Both the position numbers and the translations under genes were made by a program. From NCBI RefSeq assembly GCF_001347015.1, contig NZ_CFGI01000007.1, positions 1-64,000 of the forward strand: a stretch of DNA of 64,000 nt, given 5' to 3'. The notes under the pieces are model-generated. The model did not search any database and was not told the DNA's origin. It was given only the letters and a program-made list of their open reading frames with translations. Positions 54,831 to 62,374 of the stretch are shown piece by piece (positions within the stretch are counted from its first letter, which is position 1; every line of letters starts with the position of its first letter). Origin of the DNA: Streptococcus pneumoniae. Its GTDB lineage: Bacteria > Bacillota > Bacilli > Lactobacillales > Streptococcaceae.

Positions 54831-57332
54831 ATGAGTTTTTACAATCATAAAGAAATTGAGCCTAAGTGGCAGGGCTACTGGGCAGAACATCATACATTTA
54901 AGACTGGAACAGATGCGTCAAAATCTAAGTTTTATGCGCTTGATATGTTCCCTTATCCGTCTGGAGCAGGTCTGCACGTAGGACACCCAGAAGGTTACAC
55001 AGCAACGGATATCCTCAGCCGTTACAAACGTGCGCAAGGCTACAATGTCCTTCACCCAATGGGTTGGGATGCTTTTGGTTTGCCTGCAGAGCAATACGCT
55101 ATGGATACTGGTAATGACCCAGCAGAATTTACAGCTGAGAACATTGCCAACTTCAAACGCCAAATCAATGCGCTTGGATTTTCTTATGACTGGGATCGTG
55201 AAGTCAATACAACAGATCCAAACTACTACAAATGGACTCAGTGGATCTTCACCAAGCTTTACGAAAAAGGCTTGGCCTATGAAGCGGAAGTGCCAGTAAA
55301 CTGGGTTGAGGAATTGGGAACAGCCATCGCCAACGAAGAGGTTCTTCCTGACGGAACTTCTGAGCGTGGAGGCTATCCAGTTGTCCGCAAGCCAATGCGC
55401 CAATGGATGCTCAAAATTACGGCCTACGCAGAGCGCTTGCTCAATGACTTAGATGAACTTGATTGGCCAGAGTCTATCAAGGACATGCAACGCAACTGGA
55501 TTGGGAAATCAACTGGTGCCAATGTAACTTTTAAAGTTAAGGGAACCGACAAGGAATTCACCGTCTTTACCACTCGTCCTGATACCCTTTTCGGTGCGAC
55601 TTTCACTGTTTTGGCTCCTGAGCATGAACTAGTAGATGCCATCACAAGCACAGAGCAAGCAGAGGCAGTAGCAGACTACAAACACCAAGCTAGCCTTAAG
55701 TCTGACTTGGCTCGTACAGACCTTGCCAAAGAAAAAACTGGTGTTTGGACTGGTGCTTATGCCATCAACCCTGTCAATGGCAAGGAAATTCCAATCTGGA
55801 TTGCGGATTACGTTCTTGCTAGTTATGGAACAGGTGCCGTTATGGCTGTACCTGCCCATGACCAACGTGACTGGGAATTTGCCAAACAATTTGACCTTCC
55901 AATCGTAGAAGTACTTGAAGGTGGAAATGTAGCAGAAGCTGCCTACACAGAGGATGGTCTTCATGTCAATTCAGACTTCCTAGATGGACTCAACAAAGAA
56001 GACGCTATTGCCAAGATTGTGGCTTGGTTGGAAGAAAAAGGCTGTGGACAAGAGAAGGTTACCTACCGTCTCCGCGACTGGCTCTTTAGCCGTCAACGTT
56101 ACTGGGGTGAGCCAATTCCAATCATTCATTGGGAAGATGGAACTTCAACAGCTGTTCCTGAAAGTGAATTGCCACTTGTTTTGCCTGTAACCAAGGATAT
56201 CCGCCCTTCAGGTACAGGGGAAAGTCCATTGGCTAACTTGACAGATTGGCTTGAAGTGACTCGTGCAGATGGTGTCAAAGGTCGTCGTGAAACCAACACT
56301 ATGCCACAATGGGCAGGTTCAAGCTGGTACTACCTCCGCTATATTGACCCACAGAATACGGAGAAATTGGCTGATGAGGACCTTCTCAAACAATGGTTGC
56401 CAGTAGATATCTATGTGGGAGGTGCAGAGCATGCTGTACTTCACTTGCTCTACGCTCGTTTCTGGCATAAATTCCTCTATGACCTCGGTGTCGTTCCAAC
56501 TAAGGAACCATTCCAAAAACTCTTTAACCAAGGAATGATTTTGGGAACAAGTTACCGTGACCACCGTGGCGCTCTTGTGGCGACTGACAAGGTTGAAAAA
56601 CGTGATGGTTCTTTCTTCCATGTGGAAACAGGGGAAGAGTTAGAGCAAGCGCCAGCCAAGATGTCTAAATCGCTCAAGAACGTTGTTAACCCAGACGACG
56701 TAGTGGAGCAATACGGTGCCGACACCCTTCGTGTTTATGAAATGTTCATGGGTCCACTTGATGCTTCAATCGCTTGGTCAGAAGAAGGTCTGGAAGGAAG
56801 CCGTAAGTTCCTTGACCGTGTTTACCGTTTGATTACAAGTAAAGAAATCCTTGCGGAAAACAATGGCTCTCTCGACAAGGTTTACAATGAAACGGTCAAA
56901 GCTGTCACAGAACAAATTGAGTCCCTCAAATTCAACACAGCCATTGCCCAACTTATGGTCTTTGTCAACGCTGCTAACAAGGAAGACAAGCTCTATGTAG
57001 ACTACGCCAAAGGATTTATCCAATTGATTGCTCCATTTGCACCTCACTTGGCAGAAGAGCTCTGGCAAACTGTTGCAGCAACAGGTGAGTCAATCTCTTA
57101 CGTGGCTTGGCCAACATGGGACGAAAGTAAATTGGTTGAAGACGAAATCGAAATCGTCGTCCAAATCAAAGGTAAAGTCCGTGCTAAACTCATGGTTGCT
57201 AAAGACCTATCACGCGAAGAATTGCAAGAAATTGCTCTCGCTGATGAAAAAGTCAAAGCAGAAATTGACGGTAAGGACATCGTGAAAGTAATTGCGGTAC
57301 CTAACAAGCTTGTGAATATTGTTGTGAAATAA
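54831..57332 (+). CDS. leuS: Leucyl-tRNA synthetase
   Basis: 833-aa class I aminoacyl-tRNA synthetase. HIGH-type motif in [17 protein letters not shown] near 45; CP1 editing domain about 225-420 ([12 protein letters not shown], and [13 protein letters not shown] with the editing Asp); KMSKS in [10 protein letters not shown] near 615; C-terminal anticodon-binding and tRNA-contact domains follow. GGAGAGAG precedes the ATG. Monocistronic with its own terminator. Confidence 0.98.
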   Translation: MSFYNHKEIEPKWQGYWAEHHTFKTGTDASKSKFYALDMFPYPSGAGLHVGHPEGYTATDILSRYKRAQGYNVLHPMGWDAFGLPAEQYAMDTGNDPAEFTAENIANFKRQINALGFSYDWDREVNTTDPNYYKWTQWIFTKLYEKGLAYEAEVPVNWVEELGTAIANEEVLPDGTSERGGYPVVRKPMRQWMLKITAYAERLLNDLDELDWPESIKDMQRNWIGKSTGANVTFKVKGTDKEFTVFTTRPDTLFGATFTVLAPEHELVDAITSTEQAEAVADYKHQASLKSDLARTDLAKEKTGVWTGAYAINPVNGKEIPIWIADYVLASYGTGAVMAVPAHDQRDWEFAKQFDLPIVEVLEGGNVAEAAYTEDGLHVNSDFLDGLNKEDAIAKIVAWLEEKGCGQEKVTYRLRDWLFSRQRYWGEPIPIIHWEDGTSTAVPESELPLVLPVTKDIRPSGTGESPLANLTDWLEVTRADGVKGRRETNTMPQWAGSSWYYLRYIDPQNTEKLADEDLLKQWLPVDIYVGGAEHAVLHLLYARFWHKFLYDLGVVPTKEPFQKLFNQGMILGTSYRDHRGALVATDKVEKRDGSFFHVETGEELEQAPAKMSKSLKNVVNPDDVVEQYGADTLRVYEMFMGPLDASIAWSEEGLEGSRKFLDRVYRLITSKEILAENNGSLDKVYNETVKAVTEQIESLKFNTAIAQLMVFVNAANKEDKLYVDYAKGFIQLIAPFAPHLAEELWQTVAATGESISYVAWPTWDESKLVEDEIEIVVQIKGKVRAKLMVAKDLSREELQEIALADEKVKAEIDGKDIVKVIAVPNKLVNIVVK

Positions 57333-57336
57333 GATA

Positions 57337-57372
57337 GGAATCCTTCAGAGTAGAATCTGGGGGATTTTTTGA
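57337..57372 (+). terminator. leuS terminator
   Basis: AATCCTTCAGA and TCTGGGGGATT pair around GTAGAA, followed by TTTTTG. Confidence 0.8.
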
Positions 57373-57441
57373 ATCTTCTTATGAAAGTATGATATACTAT
57401 GGGCAACTATAAAGTTTGAAAAGCGAAACAAGGAGAAAGCT

Positions 57442-58137
57442 ATGCCAGTAAACGAATATGGTCAGATGATTGGTGAGTCAATGGAAGGTTATACACCCGG
57501 TGAATTGCCTTCTATTGATTTCTTAGAAGGGCGTTATGCTCGAATAGAGGCTCTCTCGGTAGAGAAGCATGCGGAGGATTTATTAGCTGTTTATGGTCCT
57601 GATACGCCTCGGGAGATGTGGACCTACCTATTTCAGGAACCAGTGGCAGATATGGAGGAACTGGTCAGCCTTTTAAATCAGATGTTGGCTCGTAAGGACC
57701 GTTTTTACTATGCCATCATAGACAAGGCAACTGGTAAGGCTTTGGGAACTTTTTCTCTCATGCGCATTGACCAGAATAACCGAGTAATAGAAGTGGGAGC
57801 TGTCACTTTTTCTCCAAAACTCAGGGGAACACGGATAGGGACAGAATCCCAGTATCTCTTGGCTTGCTATGTCTTTGAGGAGCTTAACTATCGTCGCTAT
57901 GAATGGAAATGCGATGGTCTTAACATGCTATCAAGACGAGCTGCGGAACGTTTGGGCTTTGTCTACGAAGGAACCTTCCGTCAGGCAGTGGTTTATAAGG
58001 GGCGTACGAGGGATACGGATTGGTTGTCTATGATTGATAAGGACTGGCCAAAAGTCAAAGCTCGTTTGGAAACGTGGTTGGCTCCTGAAAACTTTGATAA
58101 AGATGGACGGCAGTACAAGAGTTTGAGAGAGCTTTAA
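57442..58137 (+). CDS. GNAT family acetyltransferase (RimJ/RimL-like)
   Basis: 231 aa. The GNAT core (LRGTRIGTESQYLLACYVFE for acetyl-CoA; RAAERLGFVYEGTFRQAVV) resembles the RimJ/RimL-type group that acetylates amino groups of proteins or small molecules. Substrate unknown. An extended -10 TATACT (57393-57398) lies upstream and AAGGAG before the ATG. 11 nt from the next acetyltransferase gene, so probably an operon. Confidence 0.88.
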   Translation: MPVNEYGQMIGESMEGYTPGELPSIDFLEGRYARIEALSVEKHAEDLLAVYGPDTPREMWTYLFQEPVADMEELVSLLNQMLARKDRFYYAIIDKATGKALGTFSLMRIDQNNRVIEVGAVTFSPKLRGTRIGTESQYLLACYVFEELNYRRYEWKCDGLNMLSRRAAERLGFVYEGTFRQAVVYKGRTRDTDWLSMIDKDWPKVKARLETWLAPENFDKDGRQYKSLREL

Positions 58138-58148
58138 GAGGTGTTGAG

Positions 58149-58565
58149 ATGATTACTATTAAAAAGCAAGAAATCGTCAAGCTCGAGGATGTTTTGCATC
58201 TCTATCAGGCTGTCGGTTGGACAAATTATACAAATCAACCTCAGATGCTGGAGCAAGCCTTGTCTCATTCATTAGTAATTTATCTGGCACTTGATGGTGA
58301 TGCTGTGGTGGGCTTGATTCGTTTGGTTGGAGATGGATTCTCATCAGTATTGGTTCAGGATTTAATTGTTTTACCAATCTATCAGCGTCAAGGGATTGGT
58401 AGTGCCCTAATGAAAGAGGCTTTAGAGGATTACAAAGATGCCTATCAAGTCCAGCTGGTGACAGAAGAGACAGAAAAAAACGTGGGATTTTATCGTTCTT
58501 TGGGTTTTGAAGTCTTATCCACCTATGATTGTATAGGAATGACTTGGGTGAATCGAGAAAAATAA
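58149..58565 (+). CDS. GNAT family acetyltransferase (short)
   Basis: 138 aa. The acetyl-CoA loop is YQRQGIGSALMKEAL in the middle; the late GFYRSLGFEVLSTYD segment is typical. Substrate unknown. Likely cotranscribed with the preceding acetyltransferase. The CiaR site of the following csRNA begins 16 nt after its stop. Confidence 0.88.
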   Translation: MITIKKQEIVKLEDVLHLYQAVGWTNYTNQPQMLEQALSHSLVIYLALDGDAVVGLIRLVGDGFSSVLVQDLIVLPIYQRQGIGSALMKEALEDYKDAYQVQLVTEETEKNVGFYRSLGFEVLSTYDCIGMTWVNREK

Positions 58566-58580
58566 CAAAACTTGTTTTTT

Positions 58581-58613
58581 CTTAAGCAAAGTTTAAGGAT
58601 GGTCTAGTATCAT
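58581..58613 (+). promoter_or_regulatory. CiaR-dependent csRNA promoter
   Basis: CTTAAG-N5-TTTAAG (58581-58597), a 10-nt spacer and TATCAT (58608-58613). Confidence 0.85.
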
Positions 58614-58619
58614 ATAGTC

Positions 58620-58714
58620 ATTAAATAAAGACCTCCTAACTTTATTTAATGAAATCCTAAAACTTTTTTTCATCATAATCTCCTAATGAAGTCACCCAAT
58701 CAGGTGGCTTTTTT
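58620..58714 (+). ncRNA. CiaR-dependent small RNA (csRNA)
   Basis: About 95 nt. It starts near TCATTAAATAAAGACCTCC and has three anti-Shine-Dalgarno cores (ACCTCCTAAC, AATCCTAAAAC, AATCTCCTAA). It ends at terminator GTCACC/GGTGGC with TTTTTT. Pneumococcus carries two adjacent csRNAs just upstream of ruvB; this one and the next occupy that position. Confidence 0.87.
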
Positions 58715-58770
58715 GTGGGATGAGGTGATGGTAATAGAAATTTTTTGAAAAATGGTAGAATTTGAGAAAA

Positions 58771-58803
58771 GTTAAGCTAGTTTTAAGCTTCGTCTTGTAT
58801 CAT
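58771..58803 (+). promoter_or_regulatory. CiaR-dependent csRNA promoter
   Basis: GTTAAG-N5-TTTAAG (58771-58787), a 10-nt spacer and TATCAT (58798-58803), the same geometry as the neighbouring csRNA. Confidence 0.85.
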
Positions 58804-58809
58804 ATAGTT

Positions 58810-58907
58810 ATTAAATAAAGACCTCCTAACTTTATTTAATAAAATCCTAAACTTTTCTTTTTCATAATAATCTCCCTTAACTCCACCCAATCAGGTGGAG
58901 TTTTTTG
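58810..58907 (+). ncRNA. CiaR-dependent small RNA (csRNA), second of pair
   Basis: About 97 nt and nearly identical over its first 40 nt to the csRNA at 58620, so the two share most targets. It ends at CTCCACC/GGTGGAG with TTTTTT. The sequence of this terminator recurs at the boundary of each toxin-antitoxin unit downstream. Confidence 0.87.
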
Positions 58908-59003
58908 GCTCTATTTCAGGCTTTTGGGGACTATTCTAAAAATCATTTTTCGATATTTTTCGGTATTTTTCGGATTTTGGTCGGGGAATTGGCGGGGACT
59001 TTT

Positions 59004-59207
59004 TTAGCGAATATGACTAAGAAATAGGTCTGTTGTCGCTTCAGCTACTTCAAACTCAATTTGATTGTAAGCGACTGTTAATTGAAGGACTGAAACTGCT
59101 GTAATAATGATTTTGCTTGTCCAGTAGTGGCGTATTAAATGAGGAGTGACATATAAGATTGTCTCTTCGTTTACTAAATCAAAATTTCTATGAAATTGAT
59201 AGAATCT
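59004..59207 (-). pseudogene. Possible gene remnant, identity unknown
   Basis: A 67-codon open minus-strand frame without a start codon, preceded by a stop. It contains NEETILYVTPHLIRHYWTSK and ends ATTDLFLSHIR. It sits only in the first, longer toxin-antitoxin unit. The composition is protein-like, but I cannot name a family. It may be the 3' end of a gene carried in with the unit, or chance. Confidence 0.3.
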
Positions 59208-59278
59208 CTAACTTTCTCTTAATCTTGACCGTTTTGTTGTAAAGCGGTTAAAGCTTGAGAAGCTGAGGATGTAAAGTT

Positions 59279-59307
59279 TTGACAAATTTTGTGAACTATG
59301 GGATAAT
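59279..59307 (+). promoter_or_regulatory. Antitoxin promoter, copy 1
   Basis: TTGACA (59279-59284), a 17-bp spacer and GATAAT (59302-59307). Near-consensus and stronger-looking than the opposing toxin promoter, as expected for a type I antitoxin. Confidence 0.85.
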
Positions 59308-59312
59308 GGAGA

Positions 59313-59391
59313 GGAATTAAGGATTAGTTCTATATCATGGACTAGAAAAGACCCCAAGCTAACTTCCACATTAAGCTTGGGGTCTTTTTTG
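59313..59391 (+). ncRNA. Fst-type antitoxin RNA, copy 1
   Basis: A predicted RNA of about 79 nt from the strong promoter to the terminator AAAAGACCCCAAGCT/AGCTTGGGGTCTTTT (59346-59390), which also ends the convergent toxin mRNA. It contains AAGGATTAGTTC then TATATCATGGACTAG. This repeats AAGGATTAGTTCCATCATGGG, the complement of the toxin mRNA start region, so the antitoxin can pair with the toxin translation start and with the terminator loop, as in the pAD1 par system. Confidence 0.8.
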
Positions 59392-59394
59392 ACA

Positions 59395-59487
59395 CTATCT
59401 ATCTTTGTTTAGCCATTTATCGACTAAGCGAAGAACAACACCGACCACAATTGGTCCGATGATAGTTTTAAGGATTAGTTCCATCAT
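59395..59487 (-). CDS. Fst-family type I toxin, copy 1
   Basis: A 30-aa hydrophobic peptide, MMELILKTIIGPIVVG then VVLRLVDKWLNKDR. One membrane helix is followed by a charged tail, the Fst/Ldr toxin layout; IGPIVVGVVL matches the Fst core (IAPIFVGLVL). Overproduction of such peptides damages the membrane. AAAGGAGGTGA lies 8 nt before the ATG and is masked by an upstream hairpin (CACCGCCT/AGGAGGTG). The minus-strand promoter has TATAAT at 59535-59540 with extended TGG. Confidence 0.83.
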   Translation of the reverse strand: MMELILKTIIGPIVVGVVLRLVDKWLNKDR

Positions 59488-59712
59488 GGGCTATCTCACC
59501 TCCTTTCGTAGGCGGTGTAGCAGTGCCGTAGAATATTATACCACATAAGTGTTAAACTCGGGAGGCACCCAATCAGGTGGAGTTTTTTTGCTCTATTTCA
59601 GGCTTTTGGGGACTATTTTAAACATCATTTTCCGATAACTTTTACTTAATCTTATAAACTTTATTGGACAGATTCTAAAGTTGGAGAAGCTGATTGATGA
59701 AGATATAAACCT

Positions 59713-59741
59713 TTGACAAATTTTGTGAACTGTGGGATAAT
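59713..59741 (+). promoter_or_regulatory. Antitoxin promoter, copy 2
   Basis: TTGACA (59713-59718), a 17-bp spacer and GATAAT (59736-59741). Confidence 0.85.
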
Positions 59742-59746
59742 AAAAA

Positions 59747-59824
59747 GAAATTGAGTACTAGTTCTATATCATAGGCTAGAAAAGACCCCAAGCTAACTTC
59801 CACATTAAGCTTGGGGTCTTTTTT
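59747..59824 (+). ncRNA. Fst-type antitoxin RNA, copy 2
   Basis: About 78 nt with the same terminator (59780-59824). The variable pairing segment is GAGTACTAGTTC, matching GAGTACTAATTC on the plus strand at the toxin-2 start. The single difference (G in the antitoxin against A) still pairs with the toxin mRNA as G-U. Confidence 0.8.
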
Positions 59825-59828
59825 GACA

Positions 59829-59921
59829 CTATTTGTCCTTGTTTAGCCATTTATCGACTAATCGAAGAACGACACCGACCACAATTGGTCCGATGATAGT
59901 TTTGAGTACTAATTCCATCAT
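59829..59921 (-). CDS. Fst-family type I toxin, copy 2
   Basis: 30 aa, MMELVLKTIIGPIVVG then VVLRLVDKWLNKDK; it differs from copy 1 at Val5 and the final Lys. Same ribosome binding site and masking hairpin. Its promoter -10 is TCTAAT (59969-59974) instead of TATAAT, so expression may be weaker than in copies 1 and 3. Confidence 0.83.
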   Translation of the reverse strand: MMELVLKTIIGPIVVGVVLRLVDKWLNKDK

Positions 59922-60137
59922 GGGCTATCTCACCTCCTTTCGTAGGCGGTGTAGCAGTGCCGTAGAATATTAGACCACATAAGTGCTAAACTCGGGAGTC
60001 GCCCAATCAGGCGGAGTTTTTTGCCTCTATTTCAGGCTTTTCGGGAGTTTTCTAAACATCATTTTCCGATAACTTTCGCAATCTTGAACGTCTTGTTGTA
60101 CAGCGGTTAAAGCTTGAAAAGCCGAGAATATAAACCT

Positions 60138-60166
60138 TTGACAAATTTTGTGAACTATGGGATAAT
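60138..60166 (+). promoter_or_regulatory. Antitoxin promoter, copy 3
   Basis: TTGACA (60138-60143), a 17-bp spacer and GATAAT (60161-60166). Confidence 0.85.
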
Positions 60167-60171
60167 AAAAG

Positions 60172-60248
60172 GGAATTAAGTATTGTGTCTATATCATAGG
60201 CTAGAAAAGACCCCAAGCTAACTTCCACATTAAGCTTGGGGTCTTTTT
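60172..60248 (+). ncRNA. Fst-type antitoxin RNA, copy 3
   Basis: About 77 nt, terminator 60205-60248. The variable pairing segment AAGTATTGTGTC matches AAGTATTGTATC at the toxin-3 start, again with one G-for-A change that keeps a G-U pair with the toxin mRNA. Confidence 0.8.
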
Positions 60249-60252
60249 GACA

Positions 60253-60345
60253 CTATTTGTCCTTGTTTAGCCATTTATCGACTAATCGAAGAACGACACC
60301 GACCACAATTGGTCCGATGATAGTTTTAAGTATTGTATCCATCAT
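60253..60345 (-). CDS. Fst-family type I toxin, copy 3
   Basis: 30 aa, MMDTILKTIIGPIVVG then VVLRLVDKWLNKDK. It differs from the other copies in residues 3-5, the codons inside the antitoxin-pairing segment. Ribosome binding site, masking hairpin and a TATAAT promoter (60393-60398) are intact. Confidence 0.83.
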   Translation of the reverse strand: MMDTILKTIIGPIVVGVVLRLVDKWLNKDK

Positions 60346-60442
60346 GGGCTATCTCACCTCCTTTCGCAGGCGGTGTAGAAGTGCCGAACAATATTATACC
60401 ACATATGTGCTAAACTTAGGAGTCACCAATCCAGTGGCTTTT

Positions 60443-60471
60443 TTGTTTGTGGCTTGGATTTTTGATATAAT
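60443..60471 (+). promoter_or_regulatory. ruvB promoter with no room for a leader
   Basis: TTGTTT (60443-60448), a 17-bp spacer and TATAAT (60466-60471) with extended TGA. The start codon is at 60478, about where transcription should begin. Confidence 0.75.
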
Positions 60472-60477
60472 AGAGCC

Positions 60478-61476
60478 ATGAGTAGAATTTTAGATAATGA
60501 GATAATGGGGGATGAGGAGTTAGTAGAACGCACACTCCGTCCTCAGTATTTACGTGAATATATTGGACAGGACAAGGTCAAGGACCAGCTCCAAATCTTT
60601 ATTGAAGCTGCTAAAATGAGAGATGAAGCGCTGGATCATGTGCTCTTATTTGGCCCTCCAGGCTTGGGGAAAACGACCATGGCCTTTGTTATTGCCAACG
60701 AACTAGGTGTCAATCTCAAGCAGACGTCTGGACCTGTCATTGAAAAAGCTGGTGATTTGGTAGCGATTTTGAATGATTTAGAGCCTGGGGATGTCCTTTT
60801 TATTGATGAGATTCATCGTTTGCCTATGTCAGTGGAAGAGGTGCTTTATAGTGCCATGGAGGACTTCTACATTGATATCATGATTGGTGCTGGTGAAGGC
60901 AGTCGCAGTGTTCATTTGGAGTTGCCACCTTTTACCTTGATTGGTGCGACGACTCGGGCTGGTATGCTCTCAAATCCACTACGGGCACGTTTTGGGATTA
61001 CAGGTCATATGGAGTATTATGCCCATGCTGATTTGACGGAAATTGTCGAGCGGACGGCAGATATTTTTGAGATGGAAATCACTCATGAGGCAGCATCTGA
61101 GTTGGCCCTACGTAGTCGTGGGACCCCTCGTATTGCCAATCGTCTCCTCAAGCGCGTGCGCGATTTTGCCCAGATAATGGGGGATGGGGTTATCGATGAT
61201 CTTATTACGGATAAGGCTTTGACCATGCTGGATGTTGACCATGAAGGTCTGGACTATGTGGATCAGAAAATCCTTCGGACCATGATTGAGATGTACGGTG
61301 GTGGCCCTGTCGGATTAGGAACTCTTTCTGTTAATATTGCCGAGGAGCGCGAGACTGTCGAAGACATGTATGAGCCTTACTTGATTCAAAAAGGTTTTAT
61401 CATGCGAACACGGTCTGGACGAGTGGCGACTGCTAAGGCATATGAGCACTTAGGTTATGAACACAATGAAAAATGA
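60478..61476 (+). CDS. ruvB: Holliday junction branch migration ATPase RuvB
   Basis: 332 aa. RuvB drives branch migration with RuvA. Walker A is [13 protein letters not shown] near 60, Walker [11 protein letters not shown], sensor GATTRAG, arginine finger region RARFG, and a C-terminal winged helix. The start [20 protein letters not shown] matches the usual streptococcal start. The ATG is only 6 nt after the -10, so the mRNA is probably leaderless; no ribosome binding site is present. The 3' end overlaps the next gene. Confidence 0.96.
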   Translation: MSRILDNEIMGDEELVERTLRPQYLREYIGQDKVKDQLQIFIEAAKMRDEALDHVLLFGPPGLGKTTMAFVIANELGVNLKQTSGPVIEKAGDLVAILNDLEPGDVLFIDEIHRLPMSVEEVLYSAMEDFYIDIMIGAGEGSRSVHLELPPFTLIGATTRAGMLSNPLRARFGITGHMEYYAHADLTEIVERTADIFEMEITHEAASELALRSRGTPRIANRLLKRVRDFAQIMGDGVIDDLITDKALTMLDVDHEGLDYVDQKILRTMIEMYGGGPVGLGTLSVNIAEERETVEDMYEPYLIQKGFIMRTRSGRVATAKAYEHLGYEHNEK

Positions 61477-62029
61477 GCAAGAAATCCTAAAAGCTTTCAG
61501 AGAAAATCTTGATATGATGGCTATTCTGACGATTATACGAGACCTTGGTCTGAAAGATTCCTGGTTGGCAGCAGGTTCAGTCAGAAATTTCATCTGGAAT
61601 CTCTTGTCAGACAAATCCCCTTTTGACTGTGAAACAGATGTAGATGTGATTTTCTTTGATCCAGATATTTCTTATGAGGAAACCTTGTCCCTAGAGAAAA
61701 AGCTGAGAGAGGACTTTCCTCAGTACCAGTGGGAATTGAAAAATCAAGTCTATATGCACCAGCATAGCTCTCATACGGCTCCTTATACCAGTTCCCGTGA
61801 TGCCATGAGTAAGTATCCAGAACGGTGTACGGCAGTTGGACTGCGCTTGAATGAAGAATCCGTTTTGGAACTCTTTACTCCATACGGTCTGGAGGATATT
61901 TTGAATTTTCAAGTTCGTCCAACTCCTCATTTTTTAGAGAATCAAGAACGAATGGAACTCTATCAAACACGATTATCCAAGAAAAATTGGCAGGAGAAAT
62001 GGAAAAATTTGATTTTTAAAACTTCTTAA
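61457..62029 (+). CDS. Nucleotidyltransferase-like protein (DUF925 family)
   Basis: 190 aa. It resembles the nucleotidyltransferase-fold DUF925 family: [11 protein letters not shown], then [12 protein letters not shown] supplying the acidic pair. Activity and substrate unknown. It overlaps ruvB by 20 nt (ATG 61457) or 11 nt (ATG 61466), so they are coupled. The stop codon is inside the CiaR site of the next csRNA. Confidence 0.85.
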   Translation: MNTMKNEQEILKAFRENLDMMAILTIIRDLGLKDSWLAAGSVRNFIWNLLSDKSPFDCETDVDVIFFDPDISYEETLSLEKKLREDFPQYQWELKNQVYMHQHSSHTAPYTSSRDAMSKYPERCTAVGLRLNEESVLELFTPYGLEDILNFQVRPTPHFLENQERMELYQTRLSKKNWQEKWKNLIFKTS

Positions 62030-62057
62030 GGAAACTTTAAGCTAGGAAGTGTATACT
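62025..62057 (+). promoter_or_regulatory. CiaR-dependent csRNA promoter
   Basis: CTTAAG-N5-TTTAAG (62025-62041), a 10-nt spacer and TATACT (62052-62057). The first half-site overlaps the preceding stop codon. Confidence 0.85.
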
Positions 62058-62063
62058 AAGTTC

Positions 62064-62158
62064 ATAAGTTAAGAAGACCTTAACTTAAACTCCTAAAACT
62101 TTTTCATAATAATCTCCCTATAAAAAATAAAGTCGCCCAATCAGGCGGCTTATTTTTT
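62064..62158 (+). ncRNA. CiaR-dependent small RNA (csRNA)
   Basis: About 95 nt. Its 5' part differs from the other three csRNAs (AAGTTAAGAAGACCTTAACTT, a hairpin placing GACC in the loop). The later ACTCCTAAAACTTTTTCATAA and AATCTCCCT cores are shared. It ends at GTCGCC/GGCGGC with a T run. The altered first core suggests a partly different target set. Confidence 0.85.
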
Positions 62159-62185
62159 TGGAAATGGGCTTTGTGCCTGAGAATA

Positions 62186-62299
62186 ATACTCAATGAAAAT
62201 CAAAGACCAAACTAGGAAGCTAGCCGCAGGTTGCTCAAAACACTGTTTTGAGGTTGCAGATAGAGCTGACGTGGTTTGAATTTGATTTTCGAAGAGTAT
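62186..62299 (-). repeat. BOX element (A-C type, reversed)
   Basis: Bounded by ATACTC/GAGTAT, with the boxC end first (CAATGAAAATCAAAGACCAA) and the boxA end last (GACGTGGTTTGAATTTGATT). Opposite orientation to the BOX at 38488. Confidence 0.9.
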
Positions 62300-62336
62300 A
62301 AATAGCTTAGTGATAGAAGAAAATAGGGAAATATGG

Positions 62337-62342
62337 TATAAT
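62337..62342 (+). promoter_or_regulatory. uppS-cdsA-eep promoter -10
   Basis: TATAAT with extended TGG, 33 bp before the uppS start codon. Confidence 0.65.
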
Positions 62343-62374
62343 GAAACGATAGATTTTTGAATAGGAATAAGATC

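Larger units (their letters stand above)
58877..60440. repeat. Tandem array of three related toxin-antitoxin units
   Basis: Three head-to-tail units: about 58877-59562 (with about 200 bp extra), 59563-59995 and 59996-60440. Each begins with a CCCAATCAGG-centred hairpin like the csRNA terminator, followed by CTCTATTTCAGGCTTTT. Each then carries an antitoxin promoter, antitoxin RNA, shared terminator, minus-strand toxin ORF and toxin promoter. The arrangement suggests duplication by recombination between terminator sequences. This accounts for most of the 1.9 kb between the acetyltransferase gene and ruvB. Confidence 0.8.

Noticed and set aside
58568-60440. CRISPR array (repeated units near ruvB)
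   Set aside because: The repeats are units of about 430 bp with promoters and toxin ORFs, not short repeats with unique spacers.
60257-60481. Open plus-strand frame of 74 codons running into ruvB
   Set aside because: It is antisense to the third toxin ORF and its promoter, has no ribosome binding site, and is explained by the repeat.
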